A stretch of 27,603 bases of DNA from a virus. Below, one piece after another: positions 17,233 through 25,561 of this stretch. Position 1 is the stretch's first letter. Each line of letters starts with the position of its first letter. Position numbers and translations under genes: made by a program. The stretch lies in the IMG/VR virus record IMGVR_UViG_3300029893_000058, positions 1 to 27,603 of that record; one strand, written 5' to 3'. The notes below the pieces were generated by a model, which saw nothing but the letters and a program-made list of their open reading frames with translations, was not told the origin of the DNA and searched no databases.

Positions 17233-18372
17233 TTAATAATGGGATTCGATGTTCTTGAAGCTAAGATCACCAGCGGTCGTAGCTCTATTCTGATACGATG
17301 CTGTGAATTTAACGATGGTGTCAACAGTTCCAGTATTAACCTCTGGGTTAGTGATACTACCACTAACAAAATGAGAACGTCTGAGATAACGACCAGAACT
17401 ATGCTCATCCCAGTTTATGGCTAATATCTCCATGTTGCTTGGTTTCTCAACAAGAAGATCACCAGCAGTTACAGGGAAGATTACACTCGGGTTTGTCTCA
17501 TCAGGATAGCTTGGTAGTCTACCAAGTTCAATATCCGTAGGAGTAGGAGTAAATGGTTTACTACGTCTAGCATATCTATACGTTTCCTTAGGTCTCTTAC
17601 CAAATGGTAGATAGCATTGTCCGTATAGATAAAGATCATAGGCGTTATCAGAGATAATTACATCGGTGGGATAACACCATTTAGCATCAGCACCATCGAT
17701 ATACCCAGTATGACCAGGTGTATCTTCATTGAATGTTGGGAAGCACATGCCATTACCAGAACGACATTTATTCTCAACACAACCGACGATATTGCTGATA
17801 AGTCTCTTAAGAGCAGCGTTTTCTGTCTCTAATACCTGTATCTGTACTCGACTACTAACCATCGACTGCATGAACTGCTGTCTGATGTTATAGTCAAGTT
17901 CAGCCTCTTCAGGAGTCATTATGTATTGATGACCTATGTGGACTATATTGGTCTCAATATCAACACCAAATACTTCTGTAGCAAGTATTTTAACTTGATC
18001 TACGAACGTCTGATAATCACTGTCGCTAGGTAAGGCTGGGAAGACAACCGTAACGCCCTTACGCTCATATAGAACACCAGAAGTGTTTGGAAAGGATTCG
18101 ATATAACTGACTGGGATATATTCCCAAGTACCATCCATAGCCTGTAACGAAACTATATATTCGTTATTAGCATAATCTACGTCATAGATAGCTTGCGTTA
18201 GACTAAGAGGCTTATAGACGGTTTCAAATGGATCTATGTTCTGTGCTATGTATTCATTTATTGAGCGTATGGCTCTACAAGTATAAATAGCTTCTTCTGC
18301 TAGATATACGTCCAATGGTGGTTTAAGAGGCCATACACCCGTCATTCCGATAGACGGGATAACATTAGGCAT
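17233..18372 (-). CDS. Unrecognised protein, possibly virion (379 aa)
   Basis: The start ATG shares its first base with the TAA stop of the upstream gene (TAATG), so the two are translationally coupled. The 379-residue product is soluble. A helix-forming segment at about 170-195 (RQQFMQSMVSSRVQIQVLE onward) looks like a short coiled coil. It is followed by a cysteine-containing stretch (VGCVENKCRSGNGMCF) near 197-215 that could bind metal or form disulfides. The C-terminal 100 residues are beta-rich. No known domain is recognised. Pairing with the 424-residue gene suggests that the products act together, perhaps in the tail or baseplate. Confidence 0.5.
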   Translation of the reverse strand: MPNVIPSIGMTGVWPLKPPLDVYLAEEAIYTCRAIRSINEYIAQNIDPFETVYKPLSLTQAIYDVDYANNEYIVSLQAMDGTWEYIPVSYIESFPNTSGVLYERKGVTVVFPALPSDSDYQTFVDQVKILATEVFGVDIETNIVHIGHQYIMTPEEAELDYNIRQQFMQSMVSSRVQIQVLETENAALKRLISNIVGCVENKCRSGNGMCFPTFNEDTPGHTGYIDGADAKWCYPTDVIISDNAYDLYLYGQCYLPFGKRPKETYRYARRSKPFTPTPTDIELGRLPSYPDETNPSVIFPVTAGDLLVEKPSNMEILAINWDEHSSGRYLRRSHFVSGSITNPEVNTGTVDTIVKFTASYQNRATTAGDLSFKNIESHY

Positions 18373-19646
18373 TAGGACTCAGCCTTAGGTAACATGACAA
18401 AATTGATGTCATGAATAAGTTTGGCAAGGTAATATTTATCACCACGCCAGATCCTCTTCATGCCAGCTGGTAGGAAACTATATCTATTCATCTGTTCAGC
18501 ATAGACAGTCATGTCATATAACCATCTACTCATCTCTTGAGTTTTTAAACTCATGCGGTTAAAATCCAGAGATGTACTAGGAACAGGAATGTAGTCAGGA
18601 TAGACTTCTCTAAAGTCTTTAAGTCCATCAACGTTATTCTGTCCATTAGTAAGAGCAAGTAAGAGACTCTTATAGATGGATGGAAGCCCATAGGTGTTTA
18701 ACTGAACATATGCTTGAGGATAAAATGCTATCTTACTAATCGCATAATTGATAAATTCACTTGGCTTCAGCAGCTGACTATACATGCCTGTATTAGTAAG
18801 CATGTTGGGTATAGCTATGTTATTCCATTGAGGAATGATAATGAATTCGGTACGTTTGAAAATATCAGGAAATATAACTTGCCATTCTTGTAAGGTATGA
18901 CTGGAGTTATTTTCCATGTAGTCAATGATGGCGTCTTTGACAGCATCGATGTGGTCACCAGCACCACCGTAGATAATTACTGGCCAATTTACATCAAAGG
19001 TAAGATCTGGATTATTAGGATCTATGTAAGAAAACCTAAAAACCCTAACCATAGTCTCTGGATAACCTTCTTTAGCTAATTCTATTCTAACCATGAGTTT
19101 ATCCATGGTTTCTTCTGCTAAGGCTGTAGCGATGGCGTTAGTAGATTGGAAGAACGCATCCAAAGACGGTAATGGAGACACTACCTTAATTTCATATTCA
19201 TCATACTGATTCCTGAATGCTTCATCATGAAACCAAATCATGGTGTTACCAGTACTACCTGGTTTCTTCCAGGAAATCCAATGGGGGAGTACTGAACTCA
19301 ATTCCCCCATCTCAAATGTTTCTATTTCTGCTGGGAAATGTGCATACATAGCCATCCGTATATCATCACTACTATACGGAGGAACTCTTGAATTTATATA
19401 CGTGCGAAGATATGCACAAACATCGACAATTTCATCAACCAACGCCTGACCGAGCACCATCGGAGTTCCATTGTCAAAAGTTGACAGGAATGTGATGAGA
19501 TCATACTCGGTTGAATCAGAAGGTTGATAGAACCCTTTCTCTCGTGCAAATGTATAGGAGATGGGTGATAGCTCTCCGATCTGAGAGACAGATCCATTGC
19601 TATTCGAAAGCAATGAATTAATTTTCAAGAAACCCTTGATATGCAT
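18372..19646 (-). CDS. Unrecognised protein, possibly virion (424 aa)
   Basis: The start at 19644-19646 has AAGGAG six bases upstream. The product is 424 residues, mixed alpha/beta, Tyr and Pro rich, with no signal peptide, transmembrane segment or catalytic motif that I recognise. It heads the minus-strand block and is coupled to the 379-residue gene by TAATG. A GATCCTATGGTTTGAG element at 19684-19699 (minus) lies about 40-50 bases before the start and is a candidate promoter. Virion role is a guess based on neighbours and on the absence of enzyme motifs. Confidence 0.5.
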   Translation of the reverse strand: MHIKGFLKINSLLSNSNGSVSQIGELSPISYTFAREKGFYQPSDSTEYDLITFLSTFDNGTPMVLGQALVDEIVDVCAYLRTYINSRVPPYSSDDIRMAMYAHFPAEIETFEMGELSSVLPHWISWKKPGSTGNTMIWFHDEAFRNQYDEYEIKVVSPLPSLDAFFQSTNAIATALAEETMDKLMVRIELAKEGYPETMVRVFRFSYIDPNNPDLTFDVNWPVIIYGGAGDHIDAVKDAIIDYMENNSSHTLQEWQVIFPDIFKRTEFIIIPQWNNIAIPNMLTNTGMYSQLLKPSEFINYAISKIAFYPQAYVQLNTYGLPSIYKSLLLALTNGQNNVDGLKDFREVYPDYIPVPSTSLDFNRMSLKTQEMSRWLYDMTVYAEQMNRYSFLPAGMKRIWRGDKYYLAKLIHDINFVMLPKAES

Positions 19647-19689
19647 AACAACTCCTTAGCCTCTCAGCTGAATAGGATGAATACTCAAA

Positions 19690-19698
19690 CCATAGGAT
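19690..19698 (-). promoter_or_regulatory. Candidate promoter element ATCCTATGG
   Basis: On the minus strand this reads GATCCTATGGTTTGAGTA. Nearly the same sequence, GATCCTTTGGTTGAGTA, precedes the minus-strand gene starting at 22929. Both lie in divergent intergenic gaps about 30-50 bases before the start codon. Confidence 0.4.
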
Positions 19699-19761
19699 CG
19701 ATCATTGATATAGTATTTAACCAAAATAGAGAGAATCCCGCTAACTAAAAAGGAGAAAACC

Positions 19762-20046
19762 GTGGGAAATATGTTTCAAATTTTAGTCTGGTTTTTTAAG
19801 TTCCTAAGAGAACTATTCTTCGATAGGAAAGAAGAAGCTGACTTTACTAGCGAGCACTTCAAACCAAAAAGATGGATCGCATTCATCGTGACGGTACTGA
19901 CTTTTACAGTATCTGTCTTCATGGGAACGAGATTGGTGACTTTGGCTCAGGACTATGCAGATTTACAAAAGAAAAATAATAACTGCGGATCAAAATCAAT
20001 TGAGGTAAAACCACCGAAGCCGCCAACAACAACATTTAACAAGTGA
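19762..20046 (+). CDS. Small membrane protein, unrecognised (94 aa)
   Basis: The gene starts with GTG at 19762, with AAGGAG seven bases upstream. The 94-residue product has a hydrophobic, aromatic N-terminal stretch (MFQILVWFFKFLRELFF) that may lie in or on the membrane. A clear transmembrane segment spans about 38-60 (RWIAFIVTVLTFTVSVFMG), followed by a short polar tail with PPKPPTTT. It is divergent from the 424-residue gene and precedes the RNase H gene by seven bases. A holin-like or other membrane role is possible but not supported by more than topology. Confidence 0.5.
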   Translation: MGNMFQILVWFFKFLRELFFDRKEEADFTSEHFKPKRWIAFIVTVLTFTVSVFMGTRLVTLAQDYADLQKKNNNCGSKSIEVKPPKPPTTTFNK

Positions 20047-20053
20047 GTTTAGC

Positions 20054-21532
20054 ATGCATGCGATCATCTATACGGACGGATCCTCTAAGCCTAATCCTGG
20101 TAAAACAGGCTGGGGTGCACACGGGTATAGGTACGAGCCTACTAATAATAGAACTCGTAAGCTAGATGACTACTTCATCACCAATAAAGGCTATCTACTT
20201 AAGTCAGAAATGACCGATGGTGCTGAGTTGGTATGGCCTATTGAGTTCTATGATTTTTCTGTTTATGAAACTAACCATGGCAGCAACAACTCTGGTGAGT
20301 TGGCTGCTGTGGTTGGTGTTTTGAAATTCTTCAGAGGTCATGATATAGCTTCATTAACCATATATACAGATAGTGAATATGTTCGCAAGGGTATATATGA
20401 CAGTCTTGAGACATGGAAATCTCGTGACTGGAAAAATGGAGATGGTAATAAGGTCCATCTGGCTGATACATGGGCAGAGTTATCCGAGCTAGTCGATCAT
20501 TATAAATCCATCAATGTTCCAATAAACGTAGAGCGGGTAAAAGGCCATCAGCACTACGGTAATGTGCTAGCTGATCAATTAGCTAAGATCGCAGTTAATT
20601 CTACAGATGAAACCAAAGATAGAATAGAGGATAGATTCCAAGACTTCACGGTATCACCTGCAGATGGATATGGTAAAGCTCTGTTTGATAAACACCCATT
20701 CATGTGTTTTAAAAGGATGTTCTTTACCAACCAAATGGCTATAGATGGTGGTAAGTATTATCTAGCCGAACCAGGAGATGGTGTCGAGTCACTGGGTAAA
20801 CGCCATAACGAAGCTGCTTATGGTGTTATTTATCTAGATAGACCAGATGCTGTTGTTGAACATGTAAAAGCCAATCACAGAATGGCTAGCCAGGATCATG
20901 CATGTACTGTCGTAGCTAGACTAGATAGGATCTTCGATAAGTCAGTATATCCGTATATTTATAAATACGGTAAAGGTAGCTTGATACCATCTAGTAATAA
21001 ATACAAGTTTGGTATAACAGATATAGACTTTATCGACGGTAGGAATATCACGACAGAACTCATACCGACTGGACTATCGTTCTTAGGTATGGAAGTACTC
21101 GGTCTATTGGACGGCATGTTGACTACTTATAGTAGGAATCTTGTAGAAGGAGTCAATACTCCGGATAACCTACTTGGTCCTGACTATTGCATAGTGGATA
21201 TCACTGATAAACTATATGACGTAGTCAGTAAGAAAGATGGTGTTTCATATTCACTCAAGAGCATTTATGGCGTTGGAACTAAGAGCGCAAGCTTAACGAT
21301 TCCAATTAAACTAAATGGTATTGAGAAGAATATTGAGATACTATTGACCTTTGGAGGTGATTTGCCTTTTAGAAATAACCTGAAGCAAATGGAATCTCTC
21401 CAACCTCAGGTTAAGGTGGTAGTTTGGGCTGAATCTAAAATACTCTATCGATATGCTTGTATCGTCACTGTCGAAGGAGCTATGAGTATTTGGTCTAACT
21501 ACTATTCCAATAGAGTTCTTTCTTTAGCATAG
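20054..21532 (+). CDS. RNase H type I domain protein with 300-residue C-terminal extension
   Basis: Residues 1 to about 185 form an RNase HI domain. IIYTDGSSKPNPG gives Asp8, NNSGELAAV gives Glu82, LTIYTDSEYV gives Asp106, and VKGHQHYGNVLADQLAK gives the His loop (165-167) and Asp174. All four catalytic acids are present. The enzyme cuts RNA in RNA-DNA hybrids and would remove primers during phage DNA replication. A loop of about 35 residues between the first strands (30-70) is longer than in bacterial RNase HI. Residues 190-492 form an additional domain that I do not recognise. Ordinary RNase HI is about 155 residues, so two thirds of this protein is extra. The SD is weak, suggesting coupling to the small membrane gene upstream. 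Confidence 0.85.
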   Translation: MHAIIYTDGSSKPNPGKTGWGAHGYRYEPTNNRTRKLDDYFITNKGYLLKSEMTDGAELVWPIEFYDFSVYETNHGSNNSGELAAVVGVLKFFRGHDIASLTIYTDSEYVRKGIYDSLETWKSRDWKNGDGNKVHLADTWAELSELVDHYKSINVPINVERVKGHQHYGNVLADQLAKIAVNSTDETKDRIEDRFQDFTVSPADGYGKALFDKHPFMCFKRMFFTNQMAIDGGKYYLAEPGDGVESLGKRHNEAAYGVIYLDRPDAVVEHVKANHRMASQDHACTVVARLDRIFDKSVYPYIYKYGKGSLIPSSNKYKFGITDIDFIDGRNITTELIPTGLSFLGMEVLGLLDGMLTTYSRNLVEGVNTPDNLLGPDYCIVDITDKLYDVVSKKDGVSYSLKSIYGVGTKSASLTIPIKLNGIEKNIEILLTFGGDLPFRNNLKQMESLQPQVKVVVWAESKILYRYACIVTVEGAMSIWSNYYSNRVLSLA

Positions 21533-21543
21533 GAGTATTTCTG

Positions 21544-22002
21544 ATGAATGGCTGTGAAAGATGCCAAGTAATTGGCCATACTGAAGCTACATCTTGGTAT
21601 GGAAAATTATGGTATCGCTTCCTTAACAACTTCCTTCCTGTCAAGATCAAGCGCATGATCTTTTTGACGTGTGTGTTTGCCTATGTGTCGGATATCGATA
21701 CTCCGACAGACGAGACCATTCGCAAACTCAATGAAGTATTGCATCTTGCCAATGACGATGATGCTATCAAACTTCCGATAGTCATCAGGCACGCCATATG
21801 GAAAACCCTAGAAGAACCGATCCAGCTTGACGATGGTACCAAGTGTATCAATGCTAGAGATATCGTCCGTGAAAAGAAACCATCTATCTTTGATCAATTC
21901 CTCAAGGTCTTGATTAAGCGAGCCCCATCGTGGATGGTGTATGGTTCAGATAAGACATTAGAAAACGATCTTCGTGTACTATTCGATCGCTTTGCATATT
22001 GA
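21544..22002 (+). CDS. Unrecognised protein (152 aa)
   Basis: The ATG at 21544 has AGGAG nine bases upstream and lies 11 bases after the RNase H stop. The 152-residue product begins MNGCERC, a CxxC pair that could bind metal only with other ligands. A segment around residues 24-48 (FLNNFLPVKIKRMIFLTCVFAYV) is hydrophobic but interrupted by basic residues. The remainder is helical and charged. No domain is recognised. It is the last gene of the 19762-22002 block, which ends at the hairpin 22012-22047. Confidence 0.5.
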   Translation: MNGCERCQVIGHTEATSWYGKLWYRFLNNFLPVKIKRMIFLTCVFAYVSDIDTPTDETIRKLNEVLHLANDDDAIKLPIVIRHAIWKTLEEPIQLDDGTKCINARDIVREKKPSIFDQFLKVLIKRAPSWMVYGSDKTLENDLRVLFDRFAY

Positions 22003-22011
22003 TCGATATTT

Positions 22012-22047
22012 TCACCCATCTAGCCTGTTCAAGGGCTAGATGGGTGA
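22012..22047. terminator. Bidirectional terminator between convergent genes
   Basis: The 14-bp perfect stem TCACCCATCTAGCC pairs with its complement at 22034-22047 around an eight-base loop. It lies between the plus-strand stop at 22002 and the minus-strand stop at 22063. Confidence 0.75.
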
Positions 22048-22062
22048 TTAACATTTTACGTT

Positions 22063-22929
22063 TTAAGCTTGGAGTATGCGGTCGTATAGGTCATTACACG
22101 ACTTCATATAAACAACCACGTCATAGTAGAACGCTACAACGAACTCAATATACCTAGCTGTTTCATACAGTCCACCAGAGATGGATTTAGCCACAGCAGG
22201 AGCAACTGTAGGAATATCATTGCTAGCCATAGATTTCTTAAGAAGATCAGCCAGATCGATGGTCTCTTGAACGCGTTTTTGAAGATCATCAAGGTTGAAC
22301 TTCCTGAACTTCTTGTCAAGTTCCACCATCAGTTCTTTGATATCTGCAATGTCACCCATGCGTTGAAGAACATGGTTAATTTGAGCTTTAGAAACCGTGG
22401 TCTTTTCTTTAGAGAAATACCTAGCCAAATCCTCAATCATGGTTTCACGTTCTTTAGCCACTGATTGATAATATTTGGTCAGATCATTCATGGACAACTG
22501 ACGATCTTTATTGGTAATGATGGTAGACATATAGGTATTGATGCTAGCTACCAGAGAACCAATGCGATTAAGCACAATTTCCATATTACTCAGAAGCGAT
22601 TGGCCATATGGAACTAACAAGCCGTCGAAGCCTTCTGGAACACTAGTCAGGTTCAGACCAAACGTCATGTAATCAAGATGTTTAGCCTTGTAAACAGCAC
22701 GACCGTCTTTACTGAGAAATTCTTTCAGGTAATCAGTATGTTCATGGTCACTAATATTCTTGACCATTTGAACTAGATCAGCTGTAAACGAAGGAAGATA
22801 ACCTTGAACCAATTCCTTAAGGTTATTAATAACACTGGCTTCTAATGCTATGTGTTCCAGAGCACGAGAAGCAGGTGTGTTGATTTCGATTTGACCATGA
22901 TTGAAGCGATCAAAGATTGCAGTGTGCAT
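22063..22929 (-). CDS. Helical protein, unrecognised (288 aa)
   Basis: The start ATG at 22927-22929 begins MHTAIFDRFNHG, with an AAGGAC-type SD upstream. The 288-residue product is predicted to be almost wholly helical. Coiled coil-like stretches occur at about 145-175 and 195-235 (KELMVELDKKFRKFNLDDL onward), and the C-terminus is aromatic. There is no signal peptide and no motif that I recognise. It is a single-gene minus block between the RNase H and UvsX-like blocks, with its own upstream GATCCTTTGG element. An internal-head or scaffolding role would fit the helical make-up, but this is speculation. Confidence 0.5.
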   Translation of the reverse strand: MHTAIFDRFNHGQIEINTPASRALEHIALEASVINNLKELVQGYLPSFTADLVQMVKNISDHEHTDYLKEFLSKDGRAVYKAKHLDYMTFGLNLTSVPEGFDGLLVPYGQSLLSNMEIVLNRIGSLVASINTYMSTIITNKDRQLSMNDLTKYYQSVAKERETMIEDLARYFSKEKTTVSKAQINHVLQRMGDIADIKELMVELDKKFRKFNLDDLQKRVQETIDLADLLKKSMASNDIPTVAPAVAKSISGGLYETARYIEFVVAFYYDVVVYMKSCNDLYDRILQA

Positions 22930-22960
22930 GTTATTTGTCCTTGAGATATTAAGTACTCAA

Positions 22961-22969
22961 CCAAAGGAT
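22961..22969 (-). promoter_or_regulatory. Candidate promoter element ATCCTTTGG
   Basis: The minus strand reads GATCCTTTGGTTGAGTA, 25-40 bases before the start at 22929. It closely matches the element upstream of the 19646 gene, with one base inserted in that copy. Confidence 0.4.
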
Positions 22970-23045
22970 CTAATTAATTTTCAAGACTATTACGATAGTT
23001 TGGTAGCTAAACCGGCTAAGTGAAATATCAATATAGAGGTGATGT

Positions 23046-24524
23046 ATGCTGGCTCCTTCTTTTGCTGAAGCACCCGATCTAAAAATTCTTCTCAATATCG
23101 GGTGTTTGTTCGATATCCCAACAGGCACTTACTATCGTGGTAAGTATGGTGAATCATTGCTCAACGGTGGCTTGGGTATGCTCACAGCCATCACTGGTAT
23201 TGGTAACAATTTCAAGTCAACTCTCATGCACTACATGACTCTCTCGGCTGCCGAGAAAGTCTATGTCTCTACACCCACTTATATCTCTACATACGACACT
23301 GAGGTTAACATCCATCGCGGTCGTTTGTATGGATTTACACAGATGTTCAGATCATTTAATGGCATCAATATCCTGGATGACGGACATTGGTTGGTATCCG
23401 ATAAGACAGTCTCTCATGGTAATGAATGGTGGGCGCAGTATAGGAAGTATTTGCAAGACGTGCATAAAGAGGCACCTAAGCTTATGCGTGAAACACCATT
23501 CTTGACAAGGGATAAGGTTACACGTCATAAAGTCGTTATTCCGTCATTCACTCAGATTGACTCTTTTACTGAGTTTGATACGGAAGAAATCGCTAAGATC
23601 CAGGATGAACATGAGCTTGGTGAGAGTGGTGGTAATACCATCCATATGCGTCAAGGTTTAGCCAAACTGCGTTTCTTAAATGAGATCCCTACTTTATGTG
23701 GGCGCAGTAACAACTACATGTTGTTCACAGCACACCTTGGTCAAGCAATGAACATCCAGTCTGGTCCTTATTCAGTACCGCCTCCTAAGAAGCTCAGCTC
23801 AATGAAGGCTAATGACAAGATCAAGGGAGTGACTGATAAGTTCTTTTTCTTCATGAGTAACCTTTGGCAAGTTTATGATGCTAGGCCATTCCAGAACAAA
23901 GATACCAAAGGTCCTGAGTATCCAGTAGAACCAGGTAACCCACAGCCCAATGATACAGATCTCAACATCGTCACTGTTAAGTTGCTTCGTAGTAAGTCTG
24001 GAGCTACTGGTACGACGTTTGAAATCCTAGTATCTCAATCAGCTGGAGTCCTTCCGGCTCTGTCTGAATTCCATTTCATCAAGACCAATGATAGGTTTGG
24101 ATTATCTGGTAATAACGTAAACTATCATCTGGATTTACTGCCTGAAGTTAATCTGACTCGTACGAGTGTTCGCATGAAGATCGCCACTGAGCCTTTATTG
24201 GCTCGGGCGCTTAACATTACTGCTGAATTATGTCAGATAGCTCTCATGCATCGTAACATAGATCCTGATCTGATCTGTACTCCTAAACAACTCTATGAAG
24301 ATCTTAGAGATATGGGGTATGATTGGAACATATTGTTGAACACACGTGGATATTGGATGCTTGAGAATGAATCACAACCAATTCCATTTTTGTCAACTAT
24401 GGATTTGTTACGCATGCGGGCACAGAAATTAGTTGGGTCTGGTAGACTATCTGCTCAAGATACATATCATCCGTATTGGCTTGCTGAGGATAAGAAAACT
24501 ATTATTGCCCCTGTTGTGGGTTAG
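23046..24524 (+). CDS. UvsX/RecA-superfamily recombinase-like ATPase
   Basis: The ATG at 23046 follows GAGGTGAT. The 492-residue protein has a RecA-type ATPase core. The Walker A region AITGIGNNFKSTL (residues 48-60) has Phe where most P-loops have Gly before Lys57, as in T4 UvsX (GPSKSFKS). About 25 residues later ISTYDTEVNI matches the conserved acidic strand after the P-loop, and YMLFTAHLGQ near 230 fits the Walker B or motif 4 strand. Together these favour a UvsX-like strand-exchange protein. T4 UvsX has about 390 residues, so this one is extended at the C-terminus. A DnaB-like helicase is the main alternative. It leads the plus-strand block 23046-26287. Confidence 0.65.
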   Translation: MLAPSFAEAPDLKILLNIGCLFDIPTGTYYRGKYGESLLNGGLGMLTAITGIGNNFKSTLMHYMTLSAAEKVYVSTPTYISTYDTEVNIHRGRLYGFTQMFRSFNGINILDDGHWLVSDKTVSHGNEWWAQYRKYLQDVHKEAPKLMRETPFLTRDKVTRHKVVIPSFTQIDSFTEFDTEEIAKIQDEHELGESGGNTIHMRQGLAKLRFLNEIPTLCGRSNNYMLFTAHLGQAMNIQSGPYSVPPPKKLSSMKANDKIKGVTDKFFFFMSNLWQVYDARPFQNKDTKGPEYPVEPGNPQPNDTDLNIVTVKLLRSKSGATGTTFEILVSQSAGVLPALSEFHFIKTNDRFGLSGNNVNYHLDLLPEVNLTRTSVRMKIATEPLLARALNITAELCQIALMHRNIDPDLICTPKQLYEDLRDMGYDWNILLNTRGYWMLENESQPIPFLSTMDLLRMRAQKLVGSGRLSAQDTYHPYWLAEDKKTIIAPVVG

Positions 24525-24536
24525 GAGAGATTTAAC

Positions 24537-24902
24537 GTGGATCCTATTAATATTTACCATCAGCTACCCGACGCTGGTGATGTTGATTTAGTGAGTGTTG
24601 TTCGTGTTGAGCTTATCAGTAATGGTCTTGGTAATAACATAGATCATGCATTTGACCAAGATCAACATATCATCGATGCTCGTAATAAGAAACCAGAGGT
24701 TCAGAGACATTTATTGAACCTCTATCTCAATCTTCAACTTATGAAAGCCATGGTTGATTCATCTAGCGTCAGGTATTGTTTATTGCCTGATGGTGAGATT
24801 TCCGATTGGCTGACATACTTCAAGTCATATGTTCTTCCTTTCCTTAAGGAACATAACTTGATCCAAACACCTGTAAGTAGGCCGATTCAATATGCCGCCT
24901 AA
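24537..24902 (+). CDS. Unrecognised small protein (121 aa)
   Basis: It starts at GTG 24537 with GGAGAG seven or eight bases upstream, 12 bases after the UvsX-like stop. The 121-residue product is acidic and helical, with no membrane segment or known motif. Its end overlaps the next gene by 11 bases, so both are probably translated together. Being sandwiched between a recombinase-like gene and a protein with faint RNA polymerase resemblance, it may act in replication or transcription, but the sequence gives no direct support. Confidence 0.5.
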   Translation: MDPINIYHQLPDAGDVDLVSVVRVELISNGLGNNIDHAFDQDQHIIDARNKKPEVQRHLLNLYLNLQLMKAMVDSSSVRYCLLPDGEISDWLTYFKSYVLPFLKEHNLIQTPVSRPIQYAA

Positions 24903-25560
24903 TAGAAAGAAAGCTCAGGATTTTATTCTGAGCTACATCGACAAGATATTCCCAGGAGGAGATAATCTTAAGCAGTATCAAGATCTCTTTGCTGGGATGT
25001 CTGATGTAGAGTTTGATAACTTCATGCTAGATTTAGAGTCTGGTAAGCGCTTCCTGGTTGGAACAGTGCCCAATCTTGGTAGAGTAAAAGTTTCCATAGA
25101 GAACAATATCAAGATAGCTAAAGAGCTTGGGTATGATTTCTTTCAGAGGCTTTGGATTGGTCCTAAGGATGATGAACCAGCATACTTGACTCCTGTCGAA
25201 TATATGGTCATTGATTTACCTATTCGTAGACAGTCTCAGCATCTTCAAAAGAAACGTTCCATACCTGAGAACAACCGAGTTATCGATCAATTATCAGGGC
25301 AACCAACCGGACCATCTAAGGGAGCTAAGATATCATACCCTGAGTTACAAGTCCTAGCTGGTATGAACATGGATAGTTCATTGGTAGAGCTTATCAAATA
25401 TCGCGGTGGTGACAAGGGCGGTTATAATGCCCTCAACGCCATGGTAGGTAGATATGGTGCCGCCAATCTAAAAACACTGAGCAACTATGCTACAGGTGTT
25501 CAGTCAACTCAGACATTAAAAATATTTCTGACGGCATCTCATCTCAAGAGCACTCTCTGA
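24892..25560 (+). CDS. Unrecognised protein with faint RNA polymerase beta C-terminal resemblance
   Basis: The ATG at 24892 lies inside the preceding gene (11-base overlap). The product is 222 residues. Residues 102-170 read like a degenerate copy of the bacterial beta-subunit segment with MY-x-L-K-L, the RSTGPYS loop, TQQPLGGK and the GEMEVWAL helix. Here these appear as VEYMVIDLP, KKRSIPENN, SGQPTGPSKGAK and SYPELQVLAGM, in the same order and with similar spacing. phiKZ-type phages encode multi-subunit RNA polymerases as split proteins, one beta fragment (gp149) lying near the UvsX-like gene as I recall. The resemblance is by eye and could be fortuitous; a whole catalytic subunit is not present. 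Confidence 0.4.
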   Translation: MPPNRKKAQDFILSYIDKIFPGGDNLKQYQDLFAGMSDVEFDNFMLDLESGKRFLVGTVPNLGRVKVSIENNIKIAKELGYDFFQRLWIGPKDDEPAYLTPVEYMVIDLPIRRQSQHLQKKRSIPENNRVIDQLSGQPTGPSKGAKISYPELQVLAGMNMDSSLVELIKYRGGDKGGYNALNAMVGRYGAANLKTLSNYATGVQSTQTLKIFLTASHLKSTL

Positions 25561-25561
25561 C

